This document shows, one piece after another, positions 11,069 through 24,189 of a stretch of 64,000 nt of DNA; position 1 is the stretch's first letter, and every line of letters starts with the position of its first letter. Source of the stretch: Psilocybe azurescens (Eukaryota; Basidiomycota; Agaricomycetes; Agaricales; Agrocybaceae); assembly GCA_023853785.1 (NCBI GenBank), contig JAJIRX010000622.1:1116001-1180000 (forward strand), in the 5' to 3' direction. The notes below the pieces were generated by a model, which saw only the letters and a program-made list of their open reading frames with translations, had not been told where the DNA came from and made no database searches. The translations under genes and the position numbers were made by a program.

Positions 11069-14000
11069 TTACCCGACGCACAGATTCTGTCCAATTTGAA
11101 GGTCTGCATGTGTTCATGGACATTGAGTGTATCGGTTCCCCAAATAACATAGCGAACTCACCGCAATTCGTATCAATCCAGGGGTTTAAGGACCGTAGTT
11201 GAGCGTCCGTCAAGCCATTAGCTGTTTCAATCTTCGAGCAGAAATCACCGCTTGCAACGGTCTGAGTGGCGTTTATTTCGTTTACTACGAACTTTTGAGA
11301 ACATCTGCACTTACATAAATCTTTGCGCATTTTTTTGGACCCGCTGACGCAGTAAGCCTGACGAAAGTCATTTCAATATCAAGCTAGACCATTAAAGAAT
11401 AAAGGTAATCACCGAGAGTTGCAGATCTATTGAAAATTGGAGGAAACACTAAGCAGGTGACAACGTCGCATGAAAAATCTATTGTACTTACTCGAGCAAG
11501 TCGACGTGATTTCGGGATTCCATAAAAAGAAGTCAGATAAAGCTATTTTAAATCTGAAACTTGCTGAATTTTCCTTAGTTGGGGACAAGCCGTGATTATG
11601 CTCACTTGGTATCAATCGCCTGGCAGCTATCACCTGAGACGACGGTATCTATATTCCTGTGTCAATGTTCTTTGAAAACGACGACGAAATATATCCAACA
11701 AACAATATGTGGTACAGCTATAGTGAGGATGCGTTAGCAGGATGAGCAGCAATTCCAGAATCAAACATACTTTGTCCATGAGCCAGATGCAAGGTTTGTT
11801 GGGACCGAAGGTTGGCTACTTGTGGTTGAGGTCGTCGTCGTCGTAAATCCGGCAACAGCCTTGACACAATACGCTCCTCCAAGTTGAATGTTGGTGCAAC
11901 CGGCATTAATCTGATGCCATCGTTAGTTATAGCATAGTAATGCCTTGATCCATTCACCTCCGGGTTCAGAATACGGAAGAGGGTATCAGATATACCATTC
12001 CTTGCTTCGACTATAGGGCAAGTGTCTCCACTTATTATAGTGTCATATTTTGCGCAGTCCTGAGAAAATTGTTGCATTACTGTATGAATACATATCAAAT
12101 GAGCTCACCTTGGTGTCCGTCCCTGAGACGACGTTTGAAGGTGGACTTGTTCCTACAGTATACCCAGCCACAGGTTGAACACAGTAGGCCCCGTCAAGTT
12201 GGATATTTGTACATCCAGTATTGATCTAGTAAGAAATGTTTGACAATGAGATAAAGGACTTCACGTAGAACTTACCTCTGGATTAAGGGCTCGGAAAATC
12301 TGGTCGGAAACATTATTTCTTGTTTCAATGATAGGGCACGTATCGCCACTTCGAAAAAGATGGAATGGATACCAACGAAAACGCCAATAGCCTGTCGACA
12401 TACCTAATTACAGTGTCATATTTTGTACAATTCTAAAAGTAGACTGGTCAACAAGGGTTAGGAAGAGAAATAGAACGAGCCATACCGCCGTATCAGTGCC
12501 AGAAACAACATTAGCTGGTATTGTAACCCCACTTCCACCTCCTCCAGTCTGGCCGATCGCCTTGACGCAGTACGCCTCTCCCAGTCCAAGATTAGTACAG
12601 TCGGTCTTTACTTCCGGGTTCAAAGCAAAGAACTGAGCGGCTGTGAGGCTGAATTTTGTTCTACAGAAGTACATCCGTCTCCCATTACGATAGTGTACCA
12701 TCTTGCACAACCCTGTATTTCATGTTTGATGTCAATATTGCTATTATAAGGGAGTATTTTGGCATTTAGATACTTACAGATGGCGCCGAACCTGCGGCAG
12801 CATTTGTGGGTATCGGAGGAATGGTATCGGTTGCATTGAGGACCTGAACGCAAACTGCTGACCCTACGGTCAACGATGGACATGGGACGGATGGATTTTC
12901 ATTGTAATTCTTGAAATCAGTGTCGGTTATGTTGAAGCTGTTCAATGGATTATTATATCAGCTTGACATGTCCTTTGACCATCATTGAACACATACTACT
13001 GCTCAACCGAGGTACAGTTATCTCCTGCGTTAACATTGTAGTAATACCCGCAACCGTTGGCGATTGTCCCGCCAGCCAAGTTGGTCGGTGCTGGCATACC
13101 GGTGTACGATGGAAGGACCGGTAATGGCGTAGTTGCCGTTGCCGTCGTTAAAGGAATTGTCATGAGGGTGGCACTTGAGAAATTGGCAGTGATTATTGGC
13201 CCAGTGGTGGTGGCTTGGTTGAAAGGTGGGTAGGGTGCAACTAAAAATAAGTTTGAGACATCACGATTAATCTGAAGACCAGGAACACCAAGCCTTACCA
13301 CAGTAGTAGTAGTTGGCCCATAGATTGGTACAGTTAGCATTGACCTGGAAGCATTTTTAATACATGAAGAGTGCTATGAGTCAACGTAGACAGGAAGTCT
13401 CACCTCCGGGTTCAAAGTTAAGAAATCATCCAGTGCTATACTGTCTGCAGGGAGATTATGAGCTCATATGGGGGACAAGCATATCCTAGCGAACTAACTA
13501 TTAAGGGCCACTTGTTGACAGAAATTATTTGGTTGGACAAGATACCACCTTCCGCAGGCTGAGGTAGTACCAGGCGCTGTCTGACCTGGCGGAGCTCTAG
13601 ATGACGATGGCAATTCTAAATCATTTCGGCATTAAATGATATTAGTAGACTTACACTACAGCTGTTGGCGAGGCACTTGGGACAGCACTTCCTCCGCCAT
13701 TGTCGATATTAGCAAACCCACCGTGGGGTCTGCATTAGGCACTCGTTAAGTCGTGGTATTAAAGGTTCAAGGTAAATTTCATACGTTATGCATATAGTGG
13801 TATTCCCAGAGGTGATACCATTGTTCGAGCAAAGAGTGTTGATGCTTGGGTTAAAGCTGAATTGATAATAAAAAATATGAACATCGACTAAGCATATTTC
13901 AGAACCGATGACCCTCACCTTTGAAGTTGGGCTACAGTAATGTTATTAGACCCTGCCAGCGCTTTCGAGTTTACGTCATCGACCACATTTTGGCATGTTT

Positions 14001-15244
14001 GATTACTTTGAGGAGTGTAAAGCGTACAACTCTAATAACGTACTAAAACGTGGGAAAACGTTTAGATTGGAGATTCTGAATCCTCATACCTGTGGGAGAC
14101 AAAGTTGAGTTTGCGATCTAATGCCGGAGGTGCAGTTTAAGGCCTGAAGCGTAGGATTAGCGGCCAGTATGTCTGGTTCCGAGACAGAATACTGAGTAGA
14201 AAGAGCGCTGCACGTAGAATTTGAAGCGACCGTGATGTTGTGTCCAATGAGAGCGCAACTTGCATCGATGGTAATATTGGAACCTAACGGGGTCGCACTA
14301 GTAGCCGGAATAAAAAATGATTTAGGCGCCGTTGATACGTTATAAGATGCCCAGGAGCTGTGAAATCGTCAATATGAATCGACTAGAAATAACTTTACGA
14401 GCAAACTCACGAGCCACAAGTCTTCAGAGCCGACTGCAATGTGTCGTACATCGCATTCGAGTATGTTATAGGGCTTGACAGTGTTGTGTTGAGAAGACCC
14501 AACATACAAGAAGAACAGAGCTCGGCCACAGGGTATCCAAGAATTCCCTGGTTAGGGGATGTCGTGGTATAACTCATTAATACATCGCTGCAGAACTTTC
14601 CTGTGGTCCTGATCAATCGTAGTATAAGTGAAGTGCGGTGATTGTCGTATAAATGTAATTACGTATCCGTGCGGCATTGAGTGAAGTACGGTTCGGAGAT
14701 GAGGTCCACTGCCAATGTCACTGGAAAGTGAATAGTTCAAACTTTAGTCGATGCCAAGTGGGCGTTGTCACGTGACGGACGCACCATCATATGTCGAATT
14801 ATTGACGCCCGGGAAGCGAAATCCGCTGCAGGCACTGGTAACTGCACTTCTATAAGATTGTAACGAGGAGTAGCAAACCGGCATGCACACAGCAGTTAGA
14901 TCGGCTGTGTCCATGGTAGCGTATTGCATGTATTGGATGGTGGCATTGCAAGTTAGACTCGAGGTAAGGGCTGCTGCACAAGCAGTCGACGGAGCTGGAT
15001 TGGTGGGAAGAGCGGCATTACTGTATAACTGAAAGCCATTGGTGGTGTCTGTAGTAGCCAGTGAGGCGACTACCTCCGGAAAGTTTGATGAGCTAGGACT
15101 CGAAGCTAGAGCCTTGTTCAATCGCTGATTGTCTGCATGAGCCTTGTACTTATGCTTGTATTTGTGGATTTTGTGCTGAGCATTATCGGCGACAGCCAGC
15201 AGTGCGTAAAGCAGAGTTATGGAGAAAGTAAGGAGCGGGGGCAT
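11069..15244 (-). CDS. Secreted multi-LysM chitin-binding protein
   Basis: A secreted protein with about nine tandem LysM-type modules, expected to bind chitin or N-acetylglucosamine polymers outside the cell. The start at 15244 gives a signal peptide (MPPLLTFSITLLYALLAV), then a Cys-containing N-terminal domain (CAAALTSSLTCNATIQYMQY, MPVCYSSLQSYRSAVTSACS, TGKFCSDVL) common in fungal LysM proteins. The modules follow the pattern C..YYTVVSGD.C...N...L..LNPEV...C.NLQLG..YCV, for example DTIISGDTCPIVEARNGISD and TVASGDFCSKIETANGLTD. The final exon ends NLCVG-stop at 11069. More than 15 short introns are needed. A seven-base A run (minus strand) at 11330-11336 shifts the frame by one between modules 8 and 9. 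The gene is divergent from the chitinase at 15906, as LysM and subgroup C chitinase genes are in ascomycetes. Confidence 0.85.
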
Positions 15245-15905
15245 GTCAAAGAATGGACAAAGAATGTAAACGATCAAAGTGCAATGGATCTGGAGTCTTT
15301 CATCTATGTTTTGGCAAGCAACTACTGGCGGGGATATCCATACGGTCTCGATGCTAACATGGCATCCATAGATTAAAATGGTGAGAGTAGCCGTCTTTTT
15401 TTCCGTCGAGCGCATCGTAAATCGCATGAAATAATCCCGATGCATCAGCAGGGCAAGTGGATGTAGACGCCCTGGGCTGCTAAAAATAGATTTATAATTG
15501 TCTGGGCAGGACGGTCGGCTATAATTAGCAGTTGACAACATGAAGCTGTCAAGAAAGAGTCTTTCGGATGATTATCATTTCTAAGATATGGGTTTATAAA
15601 TAAAATGTGAGCTCTTCAATCAACTCTTCACTAGGAGACTGTGTTAGAAGTAACCGTCCCCCCGAAATGCACCTAAAATCTCCGCGTTTAACCGGAGTCC
15701 TCGTGGTTGAAGCCAAAACATTTTGTTATCTGTATTTCTCAGCAAGTTGAGGTCCTGGAATACTGAAGAAGGGGATAATAATCCTCAAATAAGAAGCAAT
15801 GGGAAGATCGATAGAATTATTCTACTTCCCTTGGTGCTACACATTTCACAATCGCTTGAATTTCAGTCTTTACCAAGTTTTTTCCACCCTTTCACTCTTT
15901 ATCAG
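15245..15905. promoter_or_regulatory. Shared divergent promoter region, LysM / chitinase
   Basis: A 661-bp region between the LysM start (minus) and chitinase start (plus), probably giving joint control. A TATAAATA sequence lies at 15595-15602, but it is about 300 bp from either start, so its use is uncertain. Short open frames here look spurious. Confidence 0.45.
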
Positions 15906-18900
15906 ATGAAGAGCCTGGTGTATTACTCACTTGGGCTCGTTCGTAAGCGCAGGACTATTTTTGCATGAAGTATATCTAAATGTGTTTCACTAGCTTGGAT
16001 CGCTCTTCTAGCTACCCCACACAGTGTCGCAGCACAGAGTGGAAACGTCCCTACAAATGCTACCAATCTGCCAACTGGATCATGTACCAGAGATATACCA
16101 TGCGCAAATGGAGCATGTTGTGATGGTACTAGCGGTTTCTGCGGTTTTGGCCCATCGTATTGCGGTTCTGGTGTAAGTCTGGCCGCCGCCAGTCGTTCAA
16201 ATCACGTGACTATTAATGTGACCTCATTTCGTTTAAATACTAGGTGTGCACATCGGTACGCCTTTCAATTACTCTCTGTATCTCTATTAGTATATGTGGA
16301 AGCTAATACTACTCTTAGAACTGTGACGCAAAGGCTGAATGTGGACCTTTGCCGACGCTTCGAATGTCACTTGTCCCCTCTGTAAGCGCCTATCTTTCTT
16401 GCGCTCAATCCTTCAACTTGGCCTCTGACCCTTGTTATGTTTATTTGAAGCCGTCTGGTAAGATGCTTCAGCGATCAGCATTAATTTCACGCGATTAACC
16501 GTTCTCTATCATTTTAAAATTGAACATCAGCTGTAGCCAGGTGAACCGCAACTTACTCGCTACTCGCAACACCTCCATTCTGATGATAACTTTAGTTTGG
16601 TTTTTGCGGCACTACAGACGATTTTTGTGGGGAAGGCTGTCAAAGCAATTGCGGGCAGCCTAAGGCCCCTTCGTGTGGTAGGTGGCTATTGATATCAAGA
16701 CAGTGCGGTCTTTGATAGTTTTTGCAGACGCAGAGCAGTCCTCAGCGACAGCGCGGCGCATAGGGTACTACGAAGGATGGGCCATAAACAGGGCTGGGTT
16801 AGTATCACGCATTCATTACTCTATCGGCAAAGGCTTGAGTAGTTCTCTTCCGGTTATAGAAAATGCGGGGCTTACGAACCAGAACAAATCGCGGCGGATA
16901 CCCTCACTCACATCAACTTCGCGTTCGCTCTGATAAGTTCATCTTACCAGATTATTGAAATGACTAAAGGGGACTCGGAACTGTGGAGAAGAACTACTGC
17001 ATTGAAAAAAGGGAGGCCGGCGCTGAAGGTCTATCTGTCAATTGGTACGTGTACTCTTATAGTTGTCGGCTGCATCACTCACTCTAAATTTCCTGGGCAT
17101 GTGCAGGTGGTTGGACTTTCAATGACCAACCTACCCAAAGTATATTCTCGAACATGGTTGGTTCCACGGCTAATACCAATACGTTCATCAAATCTGTACT
17201 TTCTGTCATGGAGACGTATGCGTTCGATGGAATAGACGTTGACTGGGAGGTATTTCGCCTTCCTTTCTCCTTTTCCCTTGAATTGGGCTCACCTTGATGT
17301 GCATCATTGTTAGTATCCAGTTGCATGGGATCGTGGTGGCGTTCCTGCAGACAAAGAAAACTACGTGGCCTTCATGAAAGCAGTAAAAAGCGCGTTCACT
17401 CCGCACAAATATGGCTTGACTTTGTAAGGGCAATTGTTGTACTCTTTCAAATTTGCTCAATCAGTTTGATATCATTCAGCACTGCGCCATCCTCGTTCTG
17501 GTATCTCCAGCATTTTGATCTTCCTGGGATGCTAAAGGTAAATACAAAGTGCACCTGGCCCTACTCGACTTCGTTGCTGAATCAGTACTCTATAGTATGC
17601 TGACTGGGTCAATGTAAGTGTTCGGGATCGTGAATGCACACCTTCACCACTCACAGTCTGCTAGGTTATGACCTATGATCTTCATGGTAGGTTACTGTGC
17701 GGTTATCAGAATGACCTTGTTCTTACTCGTGCACAAAGGAACATGGGATGGTCATGATGTAAGTCGCACGGTGACTATCCTTCAGTTCCTTATATTACCA
17801 TCTCATCTCTTTCTAGCCCTACATAGGGTATAATCATTATCTTCATCTGATGGCAGGCAACCTCACATAAGCATTGAAGATATGTCGTTGGAGCACATAC
17901 AAACTGTTAGTTGAAGTGCAGTCTACATACCTGCGGAACTCCCCAACTCCTGAGGTAATACTTATGCTTATCTTAACAGTAACCGAAATAGACCAAGCCT
18001 TCCAGCTGTACTGGCGGGTGGGTGTTGATCCAAAACAAATGGTCATGGGGATGTAAGTTACTTTTATCAAACCGAGTCTAAAATATTGTAATAAACAATT
18101 GACCTCTTCCTCCAGGGGATTCTATGGTCGGTCATTTACACTTGCATCCTCTGATTGCGCCCACGCAGGGTGTGCCTGGACCTCTGGAGGAAAACCGGGC
18201 GTCTGCAGCGGAAATTCTGGAACATTGATGTATTCAGAGATAATGTCGATTGTGTCAACACTCGCGTTACCTATACAGATAGACGAGGATGCTGCTGTTG
18301 CGTACATAGCCTGGGGGTCAGTGATTGTCTCGCTGTTCGTCGTTAACAATCCTAATTCCGGTATTTGTAGAAACCAATGGGTTAGTTTTGACAATGATCA
18401 AAGTACGTACCGCGGTCCTGATCGTATTTCTTTTGGCAACATGTACCTTACTCAACGCATATTACAGCGTTTGGAATGAAAACGAGCTAGTCAGTGAATG
18501 AGTCTACGCCAACTTCTTCTTTTCTCAACAATTGTCTAGCGCAAACGATCATTGCATCGGTGGCACGATGATTTGGAGTATTGACCAGGTTTTTGTTGTT
18601 TTTCTTCTTCTTTTGCTAGGCTTTGATGCTAATCTTATATCAATTCAACTAGGATGATAACAACTATAGGTACGCCCGGTTTCGCGCATTTCCTGCAGAT
18701 AAATGATTTAACGTATAACTACAGTGCTCTCGACGCTCTTTATCCGGGAATTAGTGCTATCGACCGTGATACCATCAGCTCCAACACTGCTTGTTACGTT
18801 GCCGATTGCGGCGCAAAATCTGTGCGTAAAAAGCATATCATTTAGGTTGATATATAATAATCTTTATCAGTGTTATCCGGATACCATGGTTTCGACTGGG

Positions 18901-21900
18901 TATTACAATCCCGTATCCGGAAACTGTGACCTGGATAAAGGGATACCTGCTCCCGTATGCTGTCCTGACGCAAAAGGTTGGACTTGTACGAGTCAGTCAC
19001 ATTTCTCGTCCTATTTCTATTATGCTTGCATTGATTATTCGCAGAACGTGGATACAAGGACGAGAAATCAGCCTGTGTCCCAGAATGCGAACCATATGAA
19101 ATCCTTGTGTCCAAGGACATTATCGGAGAAACAACCAACGAAAAATGTCTACTTGGAATGACAGCCCTGTGTTGTCGCAATCCAAACCTGTATGTGCCCC
19201 CGGATTGCGAGTTTACGAGTAAGCATGCAATTACATATTTGTGGTCAACGATACAATAGCCTCCTAGCATGTAGTAAAACGCCGGAAACAACTTGTCCGT
19301 CCGACTTCAGTCATTTTCAAACCTCGAAATTCTTCGGAAACGGTGCATGCCAGCCTAGTCTGAGTTGGGGTTATTGCTGTTCGGAGCCCTTGCCATACGC
19401 CAACTGTCAATGGAAGGGAACGCCCCCGCTGTGTAACTATCCGACTTGTCTTCGTTTATCAACAAGACTTCTGATGGACATGCTTTCTAGGTGATGACGG
19501 AACTTGTGATGTTGGCCAGTTCAGCTTGTGTAGGCCAAGCACACTCCTCGTCCTTCAGTGATTAAATCGTGTATATGCAGTTACTGACCCGGTGGGAGAT
19601 GGGTCCGAAACGTGTCTTGGGGGAAACACGCGAAGCTACTGCTGTGATCCTCCTGTTGACCTACCTGCTCCTTTCAGTGATATTTTCCCCAGTGGCGTCC
19701 CTGATAATGGCAACGATGCTTTCCATGTGGATTTGGACCCAGACGTCGGTCTTAAAACCTCGGAATCAGGCACATTTTCCACATTCACCGAAACTGACAA
19801 TGAAAATACTGGCGCTTTTGGCGAAATCTTTATAGATTCTCCAAAGGATTCCTCTGTTTCGTCGTTAAATCTGCAATCCGATTGGGTTCTGACTGGTTGC
19901 GATGCGCAGAGTGATCAGCCACAAAAGGTAGGCGAAGCTCTTCTAAAATTATCCAGCCCTTAATTAATCTCATGCCTAGGTTGCAGCGTATTGCGCCAAA
20001 CCTGGTTCTCTATCCTGCCAACATGTGTTTATAGGTAAATACATCTAGTACACACACTTTCTTGCTAATTGTAATTCTCAGGTGGTGCCGAACACACTAT
20101 TGTCGAACTTCCAAAGTCGTGTGGTCTTGGCCCTTACGCTAGAATTGTCAGCTTGGATACACATCCCAATCAATCGGCGTTGAATGATTATCACGCGAAA
20201 GCAAAACCTGCCTCCGAAAACGTTTTCTTGCTGCACTTTGACTACGATTTTGCCGCGATACCAGCCGAAAACGGTCCAATTTATATGCGTGCAGGTACGT
20301 CAGAAAAAATCTATAGCCAACTAACCGACTAATACGCGTTATAGACGTTACCGACATGCCAGGCTATTGGTATGTTTTCCTAAATGTTTTGATCAAATTA
20401 TCCCAAACTTGCCAACAGGGATAGCGTTGTTGATTCTCCACCGGAGCGTCGGCAATGGTAATTATTCATGTTGAAGTCACTAGGGCACACATATTAATTT
20501 CTTATAGGTTGGAAGAACGTGGAATTTGGCGCAACCCGAAAGAAAAAAAGGTGGTGGGGTGCATTCAATGCATGGCTCTCTAAAATCACCACGCTTGAAG
20601 TCGACAAATCTCAAACTCGTTCCTTCTGTAAGTTTCCTCGTCAAAGTGTGCCAAAACACTGACTTAATCAATTGTGCACAGTCTGGTCGGGTAGGTCGTT
20701 GGCTGATATGACTACGAAAATACTGACCCTGATCTTGTCAAGACACCTGGAATATATTCCACGCGGTAGTTTTTTTCGCTAGTCTGTTCAATATAGGTCT
20801 TTGAACAAGCTTATGCAGGAAACACATTGCGAGGGACCACCTCAATTCGATGCTTCTTTGGATATATCTTTGACAGGAACCGCTGGTACGTAGAATTTAT
20901 GTGCCATTATAACACCAATATCTTATCGATATTCAGACATGAGCGCTCGGTATGGATTCTATCTTCAAGGAACTGTCGTGCCGCCAGCTGTGACAGCCGC
21001 ATACGTTCATTTCTGCAAGTAGTTGTTCATTTGTCCAGATTGGAATGTCACTAACCTAGGCGATCATAGCGTCTGACGCGACAGCTTCTGCCAAATTTAC
21101 AGTGAAGGGTGAGGCCCAAGTGACGTATAACTCGGACACTGTTACTTTTGCTTCATTTGGTTTCCCTGGGCTCTACTATCCTGGGCTACTTACCGTGGGG
21201 CCATCACTGGTGCTTGAGGGTTACAGTGAGTTAGAAGATATCCTTCCAGTGCTTCTGATTGCTCAAATACTCTTCTAGTTGCCGGCCAACTGAGTGTTCA
21301 GGGGTATGTTCACAAAGACTTCATGATCATTAATTCGATCTCACTTGATTTCCCAGTGAACTCTCCACTAGTGTATCCTATCACTTCCCCCCCATCAATT
21401 ATGCTTTGGGTAAAACCGGGACGGACGTGGTTGGTCCAGCAGCTACTCCAGAGTATGCAACTGCCTTTTCCATCCAACCGGCATCATTTGATTACTAACT
21501 GTCAATTCTTCTAGCAAACCCACCCAAGGCTATGGGTACAACTTTGGGGTGAACGTTGACATTTCAGGGGATGTGACAATACATGTGGTACCTACGATAC
21601 AACTGGGAATATCAGTTCTCAAAGGGCAGCTGATCGAAGCAGAAGCCTACATCCGAGCCGGTATGTCTGAGTTCTTTTATTCGGTGTGCCTCATTTTCCA
21701 GACATTTACATATAAGCATAGATCTTTATGCTGGTATAGCAATGAATGGTTCAATATCGCTTGCATCTGCCCCCAAGCTATGTATTGCTCCACAATATGG
21801 ACTGATCGTCCAAGGAGGGGTTACTGGGAATGTCCTGTACTGGGAAACCTCGACTGCGCCGTTCACATTCTACAACAAGGATTTCATCTTTGGAGACGTA

Positions 21901-23866
21901 GTAAGTATAAAGCATATGATCTTCCCTATCCGCCACTGAATCAATATGAACAGTGCTGGTCGTCCTTCTCGGAACCGTCAGTCAACGTTAAACGAGATCT
22001 TCCACGAATTGAGAAATCGATGGGCGAAATTGCTCAGAGTCATGGGACACCCACTCGACCGGGTGCTCGCATGATTCAGACAGTTAGTAATACAAAACGG
22101 GAAATTCAACCGTCGTACGAGTTGAGCAAGCGTGGGGCATTCGTTCCTACTTGCCCTGGATTCCTATCTTGCCCGAATATCAACAATCAGATTGGTCAAG
22201 ATAATACCGACAATGACATCTATAGCGATTGTGAGTTTTCGCGAGTCGTCTCTTTACTACTATATAATTGATGTTTCTGCAGATGATCCTAATGCGTAAG
22301 TTGTTCATTGATTCCATTTCCGTACATTTCTGCAATGACTAATCTCTTTTTATCAGAGACGACGGTGAGAGATTGCAGTGATCATCCGTGACATTTTGGC
22401 TCAAGACCTTTCTAGATTCTAATTATCGAAGAGATTTCGTTGATTCAGACCTGCTCAACGTTGGGGTGGCTGCAAATTCGTCGTTGATATTTTCGCCCAT
22501 TTCCACTGTCAAAGTATCAGGATGCGCGTTAGTAGAATGATAGTCTTTTGTTGGATTTGAACACTGACACCGCTTCATTCATCTCTAGGACAATCGCGTT
22601 TGAGCCTAATGCATGTGCGTAATCTGAACATAATTGTGTAGGGACCAGTTCTTAATGTCCTTTTCTTCTCAGACGATAAAGCAGGAACCACTTATTGGAA
22701 TCTTGCAGCCCCTAATACGTAGGTTCCTTCCTCAAGGAACTGGCACTTCTGCTTCTAATATTACTCTCAGTCTCGATGGTAATCTGCGGGCCTACACAAC
22801 CGCTGTCGGCTATGTTAGCACCAACTCTTACGGACGAGAGCACGTTTATGAAATGCAATTGCGTTAGTGACGGTGTCATTCAATCTTAGAGGTTGCTTCT
22901 GACGATGATGTTCAGTCACGGACTTTATTGGCAGCCTAGCCCAGTCATCTGCTCTATGGATGAACGCAGCCGGAACCACTAATTTCTGCAGCTGGGCGCA
23001 GACCTACATTAACAATCCCTCCTCATATACAAACATCAATCAAGGCAAAGGAAGATCTGTCATCGATCGCTTGAAAAGCTGCCAACCGAGTAACAGTGGC
23101 TCCGTCGTCAGTAACCGAATGCCATGGCTTGAATCCACTGCGAATGGAATGAAAGCAAAAGTAATTGTTCTGATGTTTTGATATTCTGAGCTGCGCTTTC
23201 TGAGACCATATTTCACAGGCTTTCGCTGGGAATACCCTTAGATCCTCTTCGACATTTAAAAGATACTCTTACAGCAAAAAGGTCTTCGAGATTCGAGCGG
23301 TGAATTTACCTTTGTCTTGTGATGAGAATAATGGCTAATTATATGCAGGCGACGGGGTTAATTAGCTACATGACCGATGGGTAGGTGTTCATGTCTACCG
23401 GGATGTCTGATGCAATACTGATGGGTCGGTAGAACTGTCGCTGACCAATTCGTTGCTGTTTCCAATTGTGTCAAAGATGTTTGGAGTACTTTCTCCGTTG
23501 CTTATAATGCCGTATGAGACATTTCTTCTTTAGAATGGACATCCGTTGATGCAGTCGTTTTCTTGATAGGATAGCACAGTAGACGCTCCAAACAAAGGGA
23601 ATTTCAATATGGTCTCCACCTACCGCAGCTTCATCACCTCCACAACGCAGAATATGCTTACCAACCTGAGATCGGCCGTTAGTCAAATGATAGGCTTCTA
23701 CTCAACCTCTGCTGGAGGTGATACAGTGCAAAAGACTGTGGATCTGAATTATGGCACACTTTCGGCCCAAGGTACGACACCTGTTTCAGCAAACGACTTG
23801 CGCAATTCAATCTTCAGTCGCTTTACGGGAGCAAACTTTGTGGGAGCGATCACTTCACGGTTGTAG
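15906..23866 (+). CDS. Killer-toxin-type (subgroup C-like) GH18 chitinase, very long
   Basis: A secreted multidomain chitinase resembling the alpha/beta subunit of Kluyveromyces lactis zymocin and the subgroup C chitinases of filamentous fungi. The start at 15906 gives a signal peptide (MKSLVYYSLGLV then WIALLATPHSVAAQ). Hevein-like chitin-binding Cys clusters follow (CANGACCDGTSGFCGFG, and FGFCGTTDDFCGEGC). The GH18 barrel runs from IGYYEGW (about 16760) to CIGGTMIWSIDQ (about 18590), with the catalytic DGIDVDWE at 17226-17249 and GFYGRSFTL at about 18116. The long C-terminal half has further Cys-rich repeats (PVCCPDAKGW, MTALCCRNPNLY, YCCDPP) and a part seen in killer-toxin-type chitinases (LLHFDYDFAAI). 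More than 25 introns of 45-80 nt are required; apparent stops in the GH18 part vanish with proper splicing. One frame slip remains at a T run (16348-16350) in the chitin-binding part. Confidence 0.85.
17226..17249 (+). other. GH18 catalytic motif DGIDVDWE
   Basis: The complete DxxDxDxE signature of family 18 chitinases is present. The final Glu is the proton donor, so the enzyme is predicted active if the rest of the frame holds. Confidence 0.9.
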
Positions 23867-24189
23867 GTGCTCCTTTATACAGAGTAGAGTATTAGCTTCC
23901 TGTAGTAACATCGAGGAGTCGCTCGTTCTATACCACACGCATCTTGTATGGCACCGACAGAGACTTGTCACAAAGGACCCTCGCAAGGCAGTAATTTTGA
24001 GAAAAATAATACATTGTTTGCGAATTGTAAAGCGCGTATATAATACTAATAGATATACGTGAGGTCCACTAATATTTGATTGCTGTGGCGTGTGGAATAC
24101 TCTGGAGCAAATTTATTAAAAGATTCGAACATTATCCTTAACGTCTCGTTCCGCTATCCATGTAGAGTCACCTAAGGACTCGGCAAGTT
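23867..24189. other. Intergenic, no gene seen
   Basis: Chitinase 3' flank running into the decayed helicase copy. Nothing recognised. Confidence 0.4.

Noticed and set aside
16680..16900. Stops between the chitin-binding part and the GH18 barrel
   Set aside because: Introns starting GTAGGT and GTTAGT restore one frame through YYEGWAINRAGKCGAYEPEQ.
17820..17960. Stops in the GH18 domain suggesting a chitinase pseudogene
   Set aside because: Two introns (GTATAA...AAG and GTTAGT...CAG) remove them and join DPYIG to YVVGAHTNLTEID, as the family expects.
18400..18480. Frame break after the chitinase block WVSFDND
   Set aside because: Using the GTACGT donor one codon earlier gives DQTFGMKTSYANDHC without any break.
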